The position numbers were made by a program, and so were the translations under genes. From positions 1-64,000 of the forward strand of contig NZ_QLTK01000026.1 of NCBI RefSeq assembly GCF_003269035.1: 64,000 nucleotides of DNA. Direction: 5' to 3'. This stretch comes from Paraburkholderia bryophila (GTDB lineage Bacteria > Pseudomonadota > Gammaproteobacteria > Burkholderiales > Burkholderiaceae). The notes below the pieces were generated by a model, which saw nothing but the letters and a program-made list of their open reading frames with translations, had not been told where the DNA came from and searched no databases. Position 1 is the first letter of the stretch. Every line of letters begins with the position of its first letter. This document shows, piece after piece, positions 44,653 through 54,594 of this stretch.

Positions 44653-45396
44653 ATGACGTTGCTCGGAAAAATCACGATGGGAATCGGCTTTGTTTGCGCG
44701 CTGCTTGCCGGTAGCGCACAGGCCAGCGTGACGATCAGCGGCACGCGCGTGGTGTATCCGCTGGAGCAACGCGAGGTCACGGTCAAGCTGGACAACGACA
44801 GCCGCGGCCCGTCGCTGGTTCAGGTATGGATGGACGACGGCGATCCGGACGCGAAGCCTGGCGAAATCAAGGTGCCGTTTGTCATCACGCCGCCGATCTT
44901 CCGGATGGACCCGAAGAGAGCGCAGACGCTGCGCATGATGTATGGCGGCGAAGCGTTGCCGCAGGATCGTGAATCGATCTACTGGCTCAACGTACTCGAC
45001 ATTCCGCCGAAAGCCGATAGCGTCCCGGACGTCAACTCGCTGCAACTGGCGTATCGCACGCGCATCAAGGTCTTTGTGCGCCCGGCCAGATTGCCGGGCA
45101 ATCCCGAGGACGCTCCGGCGCAATTGACCTGGAAAATCGCCGCGTCGCCGGATGGCAACGACCAGGCGGTCAGCGTCACGAATCCGACGCCTTACTACGT
45201 GTCGTTCAGCGAGGTCGGTGTGGAAAGCAACGGGCATGTCTTCAGGAACGAACAGGGCGGCATGGTGGCGCCGCGTGCGTCGGTGGTTTTGCCGATCGCA
45301 AAGATGAATGCCGTGGGCGCAGGCGCCAAGGTTCGCTACACCGTGATCAACGACTACGGCGGCGCCCTCGACGGCGACGCGTCGCTCGGTCGATAG
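44653..45396 (+). CDS. Periplasmic fimbrial chaperone (PapD family)
   Basis: 247 aa from the ATG at 44653, with a signal peptide ending near SAQASV. Immunoglobulin-like fold signatures: GTRVVYPLEQREVTVKLDN, FVITPPIFRMDPKRAQTLRM and YWLNVLDIPPKADS; the conserved Arg/Lys that anchor the subunit C-terminus are present. It holds pilin subunits and delivers them to the usher gene that follows. Confidence 0.92.
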   Translation: MTLLGKITMGIGFVCALLAGSAQASVTISGTRVVYPLEQREVTVKLDNDSRGPSLVQVWMDDGDPDAKPGEIKVPFVITPPIFRMDPKRAQTLRMMYGGEALPQDRESIYWLNVLDIPPKADSVPDVNSLQLAYRTRIKVFVRPARLPGNPEDAPAQLTWKIAASPDGNDQAVSVTNPTPYYVSFSEVGVESNGHVFRNEQGGMVAPRASVVLPIAKMNAVGAGAKVRYTVINDYGGALDGDASLGR

Positions 45397-45526
45397 GCCG
45401 CAGCCGTTTGCCGGCCGGGCGGCCGCCTCCGTCCGAAGTCCAACTTTTTTCAAGTGTGTGGTGCGTTGCGTCGGCATCGGGACAACGCACGTCGGTCAGT
45501 CGCGGACATGGGAAGTCAGTCAGATC

Positions 45527-48235
45527 ATGAAACTCGTACCGGGTCATCCTTCGCAAGCTCGCGCCAGCGCGTTCACGGGTCCGTTCGACCGGTACCCTGT
45601 CGCCGCCGTGGTCATGTCGGTTTTCGCGGTGTTAGGCGATGTCCGGTCGGCGAGCGCGAGTGCATCCGAGGCCAATAATGCGGACGCGGCTGTCCAGTTC
45701 GATACGACGTTTCTGCGGATCGACTCGACTCAAGACGTGGACCTCGCCCGATTCGCACGCGGCAATACGGTATCGGCGGGGGTGTATTCGGTCGACATCT
45801 GGGTCAACGATATTCGGGTGGCGCGTCAGGATCTGCGCTTTGTCGCGGCACGGGAAGGACAAAGCGCTCGCGCCTGTTTGAGCCGTCAGATGCTGGAAAC
45901 GCTGGGTGTCGACTTTGCGCGGATCGGGGTCAACAAGGATGCGAAGGCTGCTGGCCACCTCGCGTCCGGTTCGCCTGCCGTCCAATCCGGGGTCCAGCAG
46001 TCCGCAGGAAGCAGCGTCGCCTTCGGCGAATGCGTCGATCTCGCCGCGTTCGTGCCGGAGTCGTCGACCGACTTTGACTTTTCGGAGCAGAAGTTGACGC
46101 TGAGCGTGCCGCAGAAATACATGCGCAACGCCGCGCGCGGCCACGTGCCGCCGGACATGTGGCAAACCGGCGTCAACGCGGGCTTTGTCAGCTACAACGC
46201 GAATACGTACCACACCACCGGCTCGGGCATGGAATCGACGCAGAGCTATCTCGGGCTGAATGCCGGCGTGAATATCGGCGCCTGGCATGTGCGCCATCAA
46301 TCGTCCGTTTCGCAGCAAAGCGGCGAGGCCACGCATTTCGCCAACGTCGCGACCTATGTGCAGCACGACGTGGCCGCATTGAAATCGCAGGTGGTGGTGG
46401 GCGACGGTTACACGACGGGCGATGTATTCGACAGCGTGCAGTTCCGCGGCGTGCAGCTCGCCACCGACGACCGCATGTTGCCCGAATCGCTGCGTGGCTA
46501 TGCGCCGGTGGTGCGCGGCACGGCGCAAACGAATGCGCGCGTGGCGATCCGCCAGAACGGACAGGTGATCTATGAAACCACCGTGTCGCCAGGTCCGTTC
46601 GAAATCAACGACCTGTACGCGACCGGCTACGGCGGCAATCTCGACGTGACGGTAACCGAGGCCGACGGTCGCACCCGGCGTTTCACGGTACCGTATGCCG
46701 CCGTCGCGCAGTCCTTGCGGCCGGGCACGACGCGCTTCTCGGCGACGCTCGGTCAATTGCGCAACGCAACGCTCGACACGAAGCCGAACTTTGCGCAGTT
46801 CACGCTGCAACGCGGTCTCACGAACGCGGTGACGGCCTATGGCGGCGGCGTCGCGGCGAACGGATACATGGCGGCCGATATCGGCGCGGCGTTCAATACG
46901 CAGTTCGGCGCGTTTTCAGCCGACGTGACTGCCGCGCAGACGCAGGTGCCGAATCAAAGCGCGCTGCGCGGCGCCAGCTTACGCATCGGCTACAGCAAGT
47001 TCATCGATCCGACCAACACGAATATCTCCGTGGCGGCTTACCGTTACTCGACTGCGGGCTTCATGAATCTGGCGGATGCCGCGGCCGCACGCGACCTCGC
47101 CATGCACGGCGGCGAGATCGATTCGGTTTATCGGCAGCGCAACCGTGTTCAGCTGTCCGTGAGCCAGAACTTCGAGAACTACGGCTCGGTGTTTCTGAGC
47201 GCGTCGGCCCAGCAGTACTGGAATCGCGACGGCAGCGATACGTTCTATCAGGCCGGCTACACCAACCGCTACAAATACGGAAACTACAGCGTGACCGCTG
47301 GACGCACCCGCAACGCCAACGGCTCGATGTCGAACCAGTACATGGTCAGCGCCACTATGCCGCTCGGGCACCGCCGGCACGCTCCGTTGCTGTCGACCAA
47401 CCTGTCGAGCGCGTCGGGCAGCACGAACCTGCAGGCCAACCTCAGCGGTTCGCTGGGCGAGGCTAATCAGTACTCGTATAACGCATATGGCACCTATGGC
47501 ACGTCGAGCAGCGGTAACGGCGGCAGCCGCGCCAGCTCCGCCAATGCGGGTGCGAGCGGCACGTACCGCGCGCCGTATGCACAGATGACGGCGTCCGCGA
47601 GCTCGGGTTCGCAGTCGAGCCAGGTGTCGGCGGGTATCAGCGGCTCGGTCGTCGTGCATCCGGGCGGCGTGACGCTGTCGCAAACCGTGGGCGACACCTT
47701 CGGCATCGTCGAAGCGCCGGGCGCGGCGGGCGCGAAGGTGACCAGTGCTCCGGGCGTCGAGCTCGACTGGCGTGGTTATGCGGTGGTGCCCTATCTCACG
47801 CCATACGGCATGAATACCGTCGACATCGACCCGAAGGGCACCTCGACCGATGTCGAGTTCGAATCGACGTCGGAGCAGGCCGTGCCGCGTCTCGGGTCGG
47901 TGGTGATGCTCAGGTACAGGACCGTCACCGGCCGTGCCGCGCTGATTCGCGCGCCGCGACTGGGCAACGAGGCGCTGCCGTTCGGCGCCGATGTGGTGGA
48001 TGGCAAGGGCCGCACCGTGGGCGTCGTGGCGCAGGACAGCCGGATTTTTGCCCGTGGCCTCGACGATCAGGGCGCGCTGTTTGTGAAATGGGGCGCCGCG
48101 GTGCCGGAAGAATGCCGGATCGACTATGTGATGCCGAAGAAGACGGATCAGGCGGGCACAGCCTATACGTCGGTGGAGGCGCACTGCCTTTCCGACGTTC
48201 AAACGGCCCTGCGCGCGGCGAAATCCGCCGACTAG
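45527..48235 (+). CDS. Outer-membrane fimbrial usher (FimD/PapC family)
   Basis: 902 aa from the ATG at 45527; upstream in-frame codons give no usher-like sequence. An N-terminal chaperone-binding domain (VQFDTTFLRIDSTQDVDLAR, GNTVSAGVYSVDIWVN), a central beta-barrel with plug domain (FRGVQLATDDRMLPESLRGY, RQNGQVIYETTVSPGPFEIN) and C-terminal domains with a cysteine pair (EECRIDYVMP ... VEAHC). A Gly/Ser/Ala-rich stretch at about 640-680 is longer than in FimD. There is no tip-adhesin gene after it. Confidence 0.92.
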   Translation: MKLVPGHPSQARASAFTGPFDRYPVAAVVMSVFAVLGDVRSASASASEANNADAAVQFDTTFLRIDSTQDVDLARFARGNTVSAGVYSVDIWVNDIRVARQDLRFVAAREGQSARACLSRQMLETLGVDFARIGVNKDAKAAGHLASGSPAVQSGVQQSAGSSVAFGECVDLAAFVPESSTDFDFSEQKLTLSVPQKYMRNAARGHVPPDMWQTGVNAGFVSYNANTYHTTGSGMESTQSYLGLNAGVNIGAWHVRHQSSVSQQSGEATHFANVATYVQHDVAALKSQVVVGDGYTTGDVFDSVQFRGVQLATDDRMLPESLRGYAPVVRGTAQTNARVAIRQNGQVIYETTVSPGPFEINDLYATGYGGNLDVTVTEADGRTRRFTVPYAAVAQSLRPGTTRFSATLGQLRNATLDTKPNFAQFTLQRGLTNAVTAYGGGVAANGYMAADIGAAFNTQFGAFSADVTAAQTQVPNQSALRGASLRIGYSKFIDPTNTNISVAAYRYSTAGFMNLADAAAARDLAMHGGEIDSVYRQRNRVQLSVSQNFENYGSVFLSASAQQYWNRDGSDTFYQAGYTNRYKYGNYSVTAGRTRNANGSMSNQYMVSATMPLGHRRHAPLLSTNLSSASGSTNLQANLSGSLGEANQYSYNAYGTYGTSSSGNGGSRASSANAGASGTYRAPYAQMTASASSGSQSSQVSAGISGSVVVHPGGVTLSQTVGDTFGIVEAPGAAGAKVTSAPGVELDWRGYAVVPYLTPYGMNTVDIDPKGTSTDVEFESTSEQAVPRLGSVVMLRYRTVTGRAALIRAPRLGNEALPFGADVVDGKGRTVGVVAQDSRIFARGLDDQGALFVKWGAAVPEECRIDYVMPKKTDQAGTAYTSVEAHCLSDVQTALRAAKSAD

Positions 48236-48503
48236 CAGAGCCGCTGCCTGTCGGCCCGGCACGCCCTTTCCCTCCTTCCGCCCCCATGACGTGTATCATT
48301 CGTTCCCTGCGCTGTTCTGCGCTGGCGATTCCCGGATTGTCGAACGTTCGTTCGTGACCTGTTTCCGACGCGGTCGAGTTGCCACTGTGACGCGGGCCCC
48401 GGCCCAACTCCCGCAGCTCGACGCCGCCGCGCATGGCGTGGCACGCCGGTCGCCACAAGCCGCCGGGAACCGCCCGAACCCCTATCCGTGACCGCCAGAC
48501 CCG

Positions 48504-50105
48504 ATGTCAGTCTCCGAACTCAAACGCCGCCGCACGTTCGCGGTTATTTCCCACCCGGACGCGGGTAAAACCACGCTCACCGAAAAACTGCTGCTGTTCT
48601 CGGGCGCGATTCAGATCGCCGGTACCGTGAAGGGCCGCAAGAGCAATCGCTACGCGACGTCCGACTGGATGGAAATCGAAAAGCAGCGGGGCATTTCGGT
48701 CGCCAGTTCGGTGATGCAGTTCGAGTACGGCGACGCCGTCATCAACCTGCTCGACACGCCGGGCCACGAAGACTTCTCCGAAGACACATACCGCGTGTTG
48801 ACCGCGGTCGACGCCGCCGTGATGGTGATCGACGGCGCCAACGGTGTCGAAGCGCAAACGCTCAAGCTGCTCGAAGTCTGCCGCAGCCGCAAGACGCCGA
48901 TCGTCACCTTCATCAACAAGCTCGACCGCGAAGTGCGCGAGCCGCTCGAACTGCTCGACGAAATCGAACAGCATCTGGGTGTGGCGGCTGTGCCGTTCAC
49001 CTGGCCGATCGGCATGGGCAAGGATTTCCAGGGCGTCTACGACATTCAGCGCGATCAGGTGCGCTTGTTCCGCGCCGGGCAGGATAAGGCGGGCGGCGAG
49101 GTCGAAACGCTGCAGGCGCTGAGCAACGAAGAGGGCGAACGCCGCTTCGGCCATAGCTGGGTGAAGGCGAAGGAAGAAATCGACCTGATCACCGGCGCAT
49201 CGCCCGATTTCGACCGCGAGCAATTTCTCGCCGGTCAGCAATCGCCCGTGCTGTTCGGCTCGGCGATCAACAACTTCGGTGTGAAGGAAATTCTCGACGC
49301 GCTGGTCGATCTGGCGCCGCCGCCGTCCATGCGTATGACCGTGCAGCGTCCGGTTCTGCCGGACGAACCGAAGTTCACCGGCGTCGTGTTCAAGGTTCAG
49401 GCGAACATGGATCTGGCGCACCGCGACCGCGTGGCGTTTATCCGCGTGTGTTCGGGGCACTTCGAACGCGGCATGGCCGTCAAGGTGACGCGTACCAACA
49501 AGACGTTCCGCGCCAACAACGTGGTGACGTTCCTGTCGCAACGTCGTGAGACGGTGAGCGAGGCGTATCCGGGCGACATCATCGGTATTCCGAATCACGG
49601 CACGCTGAGTCTCGGCGATACGTTGACCGAAGGCGAGATGCTGCAATTCGTCGGCCTGCCGTTCTTCGCGCCGGAAATTTTCCAGACGGTGGAAGTGGTC
49701 GACCCGATGCGCGCCAAGCAGCTCGGCGAAGCGCTGAAGCAGCTCGGCGAAGAAGGCGCGATTCAGGTGTTCCGTCCGGAAGTCGGCGGCCTGATGATTC
49801 TCGGCGCGGTCGGGCAACTGCAGTTCGAAGTGGTGTCGCACCGGCTGTCGACCGAATACAAGGTCGACGTGCGGATGGCGCCGGCACGCTACCGGATGTC
49901 GCGCTGGGTGACCTGCGACGACGCCGCCGAATTGCGTCGTTTCACCGATTCCTACGCGGCGCGGATCGCGCTCGACGCGTCGGATGCGCCGACGTATCTC
50001 GCATCGCACGTGTCCGAGATCGAAGTCGCGCAGAAGGCGTGGCCGAAGATCGTGTTCAACGAGTTGCGCGAGCATTCGGGCGCGCCGTTCAAGAAGACGA
50101 TGTAA
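48504..50105 (+). CDS. prfC: Peptide chain release factor 3
   Basis: 533 aa, full RF3 length. GTPase motifs SHPDAGKTTLTEK (G1), the switch region RGISVASSVMQF, DTPGHEDFSEDTYRVL (G3) and FINKLDRE (G4); domains II and III follow. RF3 recycles RF1/RF2 from the ribosome after termination. The 268 bases before it hold its promoter region only. Confidence 0.97.
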   Translation: MSVSELKRRRTFAVISHPDAGKTTLTEKLLLFSGAIQIAGTVKGRKSNRYATSDWMEIEKQRGISVASSVMQFEYGDAVINLLDTPGHEDFSEDTYRVLTAVDAAVMVIDGANGVEAQTLKLLEVCRSRKTPIVTFINKLDREVREPLELLDEIEQHLGVAAVPFTWPIGMGKDFQGVYDIQRDQVRLFRAGQDKAGGEVETLQALSNEEGERRFGHSWVKAKEEIDLITGASPDFDREQFLAGQQSPVLFGSAINNFGVKEILDALVDLAPPPSMRMTVQRPVLPDEPKFTGVVFKVQANMDLAHRDRVAFIRVCSGHFERGMAVKVTRTNKTFRANNVVTFLSQRRETVSEAYPGDIIGIPNHGTLSLGDTLTEGEMLQFVGLPFFAPEIFQTVEVVDPMRAKQLGEALKQLGEEGAIQVFRPEVGGLMILGAVGQLQFEVVSHRLSTEYKVDVRMAPARYRMSRWVTCDDAAELRRFTDSYAARIALDASDAPTYLASHVSEIEVAQKAWPKIVFNELREHSGAPFKKTM

Positions 50106-50118
50106 CGAAGTACACGTC

Positions 50119-50139
50119 GCGAGCGCCGGATGCGCTCGC
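50119..50139. other. GC-rich hairpin after prfC
   Basis: Perfect 8-bp stem GCGAGCGC / GCGCTCGC with a five-base loop, without a T-run; it lies in tandem with the true terminator at 50148-50177. Confidence 0.5.
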
Positions 50140-50147
50140 AGCATCGG

Positions 50148-50177
50148 AAAAAACCACGTCGATCGACGTGGTTTTTT
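50148..50177. terminator. Bidirectional terminator between prfC and the convergent LysR gene
   Basis: A 30-base perfect palindrome with halves AAAAAACCACGTCGA and TCGACGTGGTTTTTT: a hairpin with T-runs on both strands, between two convergent genes. Confidence 0.88.
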
Positions 50178-50197
50178 TATTCCGCAAGCACCGCGCT

Positions 50198-51067
50198 TCA
50201 CTCCATCTTCAAGCCTTCTTCCCGCATCCACCCCGCAAACGCCTGCACATGCTCGAGCCCGGCATGACGTTGCGCCACATCCAACCAATACCCGAATGGC
50301 CCCGCCACCTCGATCTCGGAGAACTGCGCGAGACTCTTGTCCGCGAGTTCGTCGACGATCATGTTCCGGTCGACGATCGCCAACCCCGCGCCTTTGCGCG
50401 CGGCACGAATCGCCTGTTCGAGCGTCGAGAACTCGATGCCGTTTTCCGCGTAGCGCGCGGGCAAACCGGCTTTGGCCAACCAGTTCGGCCATAGATCCAG
50501 GCGGGCGTCGTTATGCAGCACATGGAGCGCCGGCATCTGTCCGAGCAGTTGATCGAGCGGTTGCCCAAGCAGACGCGGTGCGCCGACCAGTACGTGACGC
50601 TCGATCATCAGCAATTCGGAATGGGCATCGGGCAGGGCCTGGCGGCCGAAGCGGATGTTGCAATGACAGTCGGCGGTGGGCTCGGTACGGATCGACAGCT
50701 CGACGTCGGGCAGTTCCACCGCGAGCGACCCGAGCCGCGGCGAAAACCATTGCGTCGCGAACGTGGGCGGCACGGCGACCACCAGGCGGCGCCGTCCCTT
50801 CGCCGCGGTGATTTGCCGGAAACCGCGCTCGATGGTGTCGAACGCCTCGGACAGGCACGGCAGGAACTGCAACCCGGCGGGTGTCAGCCGGATGCCCTTG
50901 TGATCGCGCTCGAACAGTTTCGCGCCCAGCGATTCCTCGAGCAGTTTGATCTGCCGGCTCACCGCGCCTTGCGTCACGCACAGCGCTGTGGCCGCGCGAT
51001 TGAAGCTCATATGGCGGGCCGTTTCTTCGAAGAAGCGCAACGCGATCAACGAGGGCAAGCGTCGCAT
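50198..51067 (-). CDS. LysR-family transcriptional regulator (GcvA-like)
   Basis: 289 aa. MRRLPSLIALRFFEETARHM opening, HTH with ATALCVTQGAVSRQIKLLEE and an effector domain with GRRRLVVAVPPTFATQWFSPRL, the GcvA-group pattern. Divergent from the Pat-like acetyltransferase gene across 366 bases. Target unknown. Confidence 0.88.
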   Translation of the reverse strand: MRRLPSLIALRFFEETARHMSFNRAATALCVTQGAVSRQIKLLEESLGAKLFERDHKGIRLTPAGLQFLPCLSEAFDTIERGFRQITAAKGRRRLVVAVPPTFATQWFSPRLGSLAVELPDVELSIRTEPTADCHCNIRFGRQALPDAHSELLMIERHVLVGAPRLLGQPLDQLLGQMPALHVLHNDARLDLWPNWLAKAGLPARYAENGIEFSTLEQAIRAARKGAGLAIVDRNMIVDELADKSLAQFSEIEVAGPFGYWLDVAQRHAGLEHVQAFAGWMREEGLKME

Positions 51068-51433
51068 ACATCACCTTCTATTTCTTTAGTCATGCGGTGC
51101 CGGCGGGTCAGGATGCGAGCCGCACCGCGGAATGGATGGCCGTACTGCGTACTGACCGCGCGTTGTCTCCCACGCGCCGCGCGAGCCGTGTCGGCTTGCG
51201 TCTTTATTCAAGCATGCCGGTTGGCATCGCTTCGGATTGTCGCATTGACGCTGGAAATTGTGCTTGGAGCGTCCGAAAAAATTCCGTGGCATGAAGATGA
51301 ACATCAAGCGGAATCCGCAAGTTGTCGCGCAAGCGCTCGCGCCGCGCCGCGCAAGCGCCCGACTTCGCCTATCCTGACGAAGACGCGCATCCGGCGATCG
51401 AGCCGCCGCGCCTTCCCACTCTACGGAGCGCCC
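51068..51433. other. Intergenic region between LysR and the acetyltransferase gene
   Basis: No gene seen. It should hold both divergent promoters; I found no convincing operator. Confidence 0.4.
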
Positions 51434-53851
51434 GTGACCGTCCGCAACCTCGACGCCTTATTCCGACCCAAATCCGTCGCCGTGATCGGCGCTTCCGGGC
51501 GACCGGGCAGTACCGGCGCGATGGTGTGGGCGCGCGTGCTGGAAGGCGGGTTCGACGGTCCGCTGTGGCCGGTCAATCCGAATCACGCGACCCTGGGCGG
51601 CCACAAGGTGATCGGCGACGTCGGCGATCTGCCGCAAGCGCCGAGCGTCGCGGTCATTTGCACGCCGCCGGCCACGTGGCCCGGCATCATTCACAAACTC
51701 GGCGGACTGGGCACGCGGGCGGCGATTATCGTCGGCGAGGCGCGTTGCGATGAGGACCGGCTCGCGCTGCGTCATGCGCTTTCGGCGGCGCGGCCGCATT
51801 TGCTGCGGATCGTCGGGCCGGGCAGCCTCGGCGTGGTGTCGCCGGCGCTGCGCGCGCATCTGGGCGCGCCGTCGTGCACGGTCAAGGCGGGCGGCGTGGC
51901 GTGGGTGTCGCGGTCGAACGCGTTGACGAATGCCGTGCTCGGCTGGGCGCACGCGCGGGGGCTCGGGTTTTCGCACGCGGTCGCGCTGGGCGGCGAGGCC
52001 GATGTGGATGCGGGCGACGTCCTCGATTATCTGGCGAGCGATCCCGGCACGCGCGCCATTCTGCTCGAACTCGACAGCGTCCGGGCGGCGCGCAAGTTCA
52101 TGTCGGCAGCGCGCGCGGCGGCGCGCAACAAACCGGTCCTGGCATTGCGTTCAGGGCGCGCCGATCCCGCCGATGCGCTCTACACGGCCGCGTTCCGGCG
52201 GGCCGGCATGGTGCGCGTCGACGCACTCGACGATCTGCTCGACGAAATCGAAACGCTCGGCGTGGGCCGCGTCGCAGCCGGCGCAACGGCGACGCTGATC
52301 ACCAGCGACCGCGGCCTCGCCACGCTCGCCTGCGACGCCTTCGCGGCCGCCGGCGACACGCTCGCGCCATGGCCCGACGAAGCGTCGGAGGCGCTGCGTC
52401 AGGTGTTGCCGCACGCGGTGGGCGGCAACCCGCTGCAATTGGGCGACGACGCCCGGCCCGAGCACTTCGGCACCGCGCTCAAACTGCTCGCGGACCATCG
52501 CAGCACCGGCACGGCGTTCGTGGTGCATGCGTCGACGCATGGCGCGCCGGTCGGTGAAGTCGCGCAGGCGCTAATCGCGAACCAGCGGTTCGCGTACCGA
52601 GGCTTGCTGGCGTGCTTCTTCGGCGGCGTGGATGCCGCCACGCGCGACGCCTTGCACGCGCAAGGCATTCCGGTTCATACGACGCCGCAGCGGCTCGCCC
52701 GCGCGTTCGCCCGTCTGATCGATTACCGGATGGGGCGCGAATTGCTGATGCAGACGCCGGAAGGTCTGCCGGCGCAGATTCCGGCCGCGATCGACGCCGC
52801 CCAGGCGCAAGCGCGCGAGGCGCTGACGGCCGGCGAGCACCAACTCACCGGCGCCGCCGCCATGACGTTCCTTCGGCGCTTCGGCTTGCGGGTCGAGGCG
52901 CAGCCGGATTTCGCGGAAAGCGACGCGGCGCCGTCCACGCGGCCAATCGTCGACATTGCCGTCGAACTTCACGACGACGACAACTTCGGCCCGGTCTTCC
53001 GCTTCGTCGCGCCGTCGGTGGATGGCGTGTCCGAGGCGCTGCGCGTCTACGGCCTGCCGCCGCTGAATCCGATGCTGGCGCGCGATATCGTCACGCGTTC
53101 GCGCTACGCGCGGCTGGTGTCGCCCGAGCTGGCGCTGGCCGCGTTGACGGCGCTCTCGCAAGCCGTATGCGACGTCAAGGAAATCGTTGGTCTCGAATTG
53201 ACGCTGCGGGTCTTCAAGGAACACGTGGTGGTCGTCAACCCCACGCTCAGTATCGCCACTACGCGCAGCCGGCTCGCGATCGTGCCATACCCGCGCCGCT
53301 TCGAAGAGACGCTCGACTGGCAAGGTTTGCAGGTCACGGTGCGGCCGATCCGTCCTGAAGACGAGGCCGCGCACCATGACTTCGTCGAAGCGATGACGCC
53401 GGAAGATTTGCGCCTGCGCTTTTTCGGCGCGGTGGGCAGTTTCGACCACTCGCAGCTCGCGCGCATGACGCAGATCGACTATGACCGCGAGATGGCGCTG
53501 ATCGCTACCGTCACGAGCGACGAAGGTTTCACCCGTACGCTCGGCGTGGTGCGCGCGGTGGCCGATCCCGACAACGAAACGGCGGAATTCGCGGTGGCGG
53601 TGCGCTCCGACCAGAAGGGCCGGCGGCTCGGCCAGTTGCTGATGGACCGCATCATCAAATACGCGCAGGCACGCGGTATCCACTGGCTGGTGGGCGAAGC
53701 ATTGCGCGAAAACGGTCCGATGATCGCGCTCGCCAAAGCCTGCGGTTTCACGGTCACGCCGACGGAAGACCCTGGCGTGGTCGGCTTCCGCATGGCGCTC
53801 GACGAAGCAGTCGCCACAACCGCAGCGTCGGTGTCAGCACAAAAAAAATAG
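51434..53851 (+). CDS. Acyl-CoA synthetase (NDP-forming)-like / GNAT protein acetyltransferase (Pat-like)
   Basis: 805 aa from a GTG at 51434 (VTVRNLDALFRPKSVAVIGA); the frame is open for 300 further codons upstream but antisense to LysR. Order: CoA-binding Rossmann domain (about 10-135), succinyl-CoA-ligase-like domains (about 145-450), a shortened ATP-grasp-like part (about 465-625) and a C-terminal GNAT domain (about 640-790: VTVRPIRPEDEAAHHDFVEA, VRSDQKGRRLGQLLMDRIIK). E. coli PatZ/YfiQ has the same plan and acetylates enzymes such as acetyl-CoA synthetase; at about 886 aa it is longer. The usual ATP-grasp motifs are hard to see here, so the ligase half is probably inactive and serves acyl-CoA sensing. 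Confidence 0.85.
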   Translation: MTVRNLDALFRPKSVAVIGASGRPGSTGAMVWARVLEGGFDGPLWPVNPNHATLGGHKVIGDVGDLPQAPSVAVICTPPATWPGIIHKLGGLGTRAAIIVGEARCDEDRLALRHALSAARPHLLRIVGPGSLGVVSPALRAHLGAPSCTVKAGGVAWVSRSNALTNAVLGWAHARGLGFSHAVALGGEADVDAGDVLDYLASDPGTRAILLELDSVRAARKFMSAARAAARNKPVLALRSGRADPADALYTAAFRRAGMVRVDALDDLLDEIETLGVGRVAAGATATLITSDRGLATLACDAFAAAGDTLAPWPDEASEALRQVLPHAVGGNPLQLGDDARPEHFGTALKLLADHRSTGTAFVVHASTHGAPVGEVAQALIANQRFAYRGLLACFFGGVDAATRDALHAQGIPVHTTPQRLARAFARLIDYRMGRELLMQTPEGLPAQIPAAIDAAQAQAREALTAGEHQLTGAAAMTFLRRFGLRVEAQPDFAESDAAPSTRPIVDIAVELHDDDNFGPVFRFVAPSVDGVSEALRVYGLPPLNPMLARDIVTRSRYARLVSPELALAALTALSQAVCDVKEIVGLELTLRVFKEHVVVVNPTLSIATTRSRLAIVPYPRRFEETLDWQGLQVTVRPIRPEDEAAHHDFVEAMTPEDLRLRFFGAVGSFDHSQLARMTQIDYDREMALIATVTSDEGFTRTLGVVRAVADPDNETAEFAVAVRSDQKGRRLGQLLMDRIIKYAQARGIHWLVGEALRENGPMIALAKACGFTVTPTEDPGVVGFRMALDEAVATTAASVSAQKK

Positions 53852-53888
53852 CGCCGGGCGAGACTCGCACAGCCTCACTCGACGCTAT
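53840..53888 (-). terminator. Imperfect terminator between convergent genes
   Basis: On the minus strand a stem TAGCG-x-CGAG ... CTCG-x-CGCTA is followed by a run of eight T (plus A-run 53841-53849). It lies beyond the stop of the 181-aa gene. Confidence 0.5.
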
Positions 53889-53906
53889 ATTCGTTCCACA
53901 ACCTGC

Positions 53907-54452
53907 TTAAGCCGGCAGCTTGGCGACGGCCTCATCGACCTGCGTGCGCGTCACCGACAACTCTTCCAGCCACGCATCCGCATACACGGCGCCGGTCTCA
54001 CGCTCCAGACGCGCAATCGTCGCCGCGCAACGAATCGCATCCTTCGGCGTGGCGATGAACGACTTCACCGATTCGCCGGCCTTGAACGCGTCGAACAGGG
54101 GCACGCGAATATCGTCCGGCAGCGCACGGGTGGTCCACTGGTACGGCTTGCCATTGAACGTGAACTGCGGCGGCAACACGCGTTCCTTCTTGGCGGCGGG
54201 AATCAGGCCGAACATGCGCGCGGCGTCGCCGATCTGCTCGGCCGAAAACAGCTCGTCCGGGCTGATGTCGAATTGCTGAATGAACGTCTCGATGCTTTGC
54301 ATCGCCGCGGCGCGGTCGTCGCGGCGCTTTTGCGCATGCGCGACGATGTCGCGCAGTTCGTCGGCTTCTTCGGGCGTGATCGTGAAGCTCGACTGCTTCT
54401 GCTGGAGTTCGGAAAAACGCTGGAATTCGGAATCGGTCAGAAGTTTGGCCAT
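53907..54452 (-). CDS. Conserved hypothetical protein (181 aa)
   Basis: Soluble and helical. N-terminal coiled-coil-like FSELQQKQSSFTITPEEADE and AHAQKRRDDRAAAMQSIETF, a middle PPQFTFNGKPYQWTTRALPD that loosely recalls the H-NS-type tail, and a C-terminal RLERETGAVYADAWLEELS. I do not recognise a family; the H-NS likeness is too weak for a call. Good codon use and a downstream terminator support a real gene. Confidence 0.6.
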   Translation of the reverse strand: MAKLLTDSEFQRFSELQQKQSSFTITPEEADELRDIVAHAQKRRDDRAAAMQSIETFIQQFDISPDELFSAEQIGDAARMFGLIPAAKKERVLPPQFTFNGKPYQWTTRALPDDIRVPLFDAFKAGESVKSFIATPKDAIRCAATIARLERETGAVYADAWLEELSVTRTQVDEAVAKLPA

Positions 54453-54594
54453 TGCTTATCGATGCGCGCGCATGAGTGAACCCATGCGGCTTAAATTTGA
54501 GAGGGTCGCCATTCTAAACCATGTGCGCGAGCGGCCGATCGTCGACCGGGTTTCGACGCCGCACGGCTCGATAACACCCTCTCCCGACGCAGCG

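Noticed and set aside
53907..54452. H-NS-family protein
   Set aside because: The GKPYQW segment is only loosely like the H-NS tail and lacks the GRGRxPxW core.
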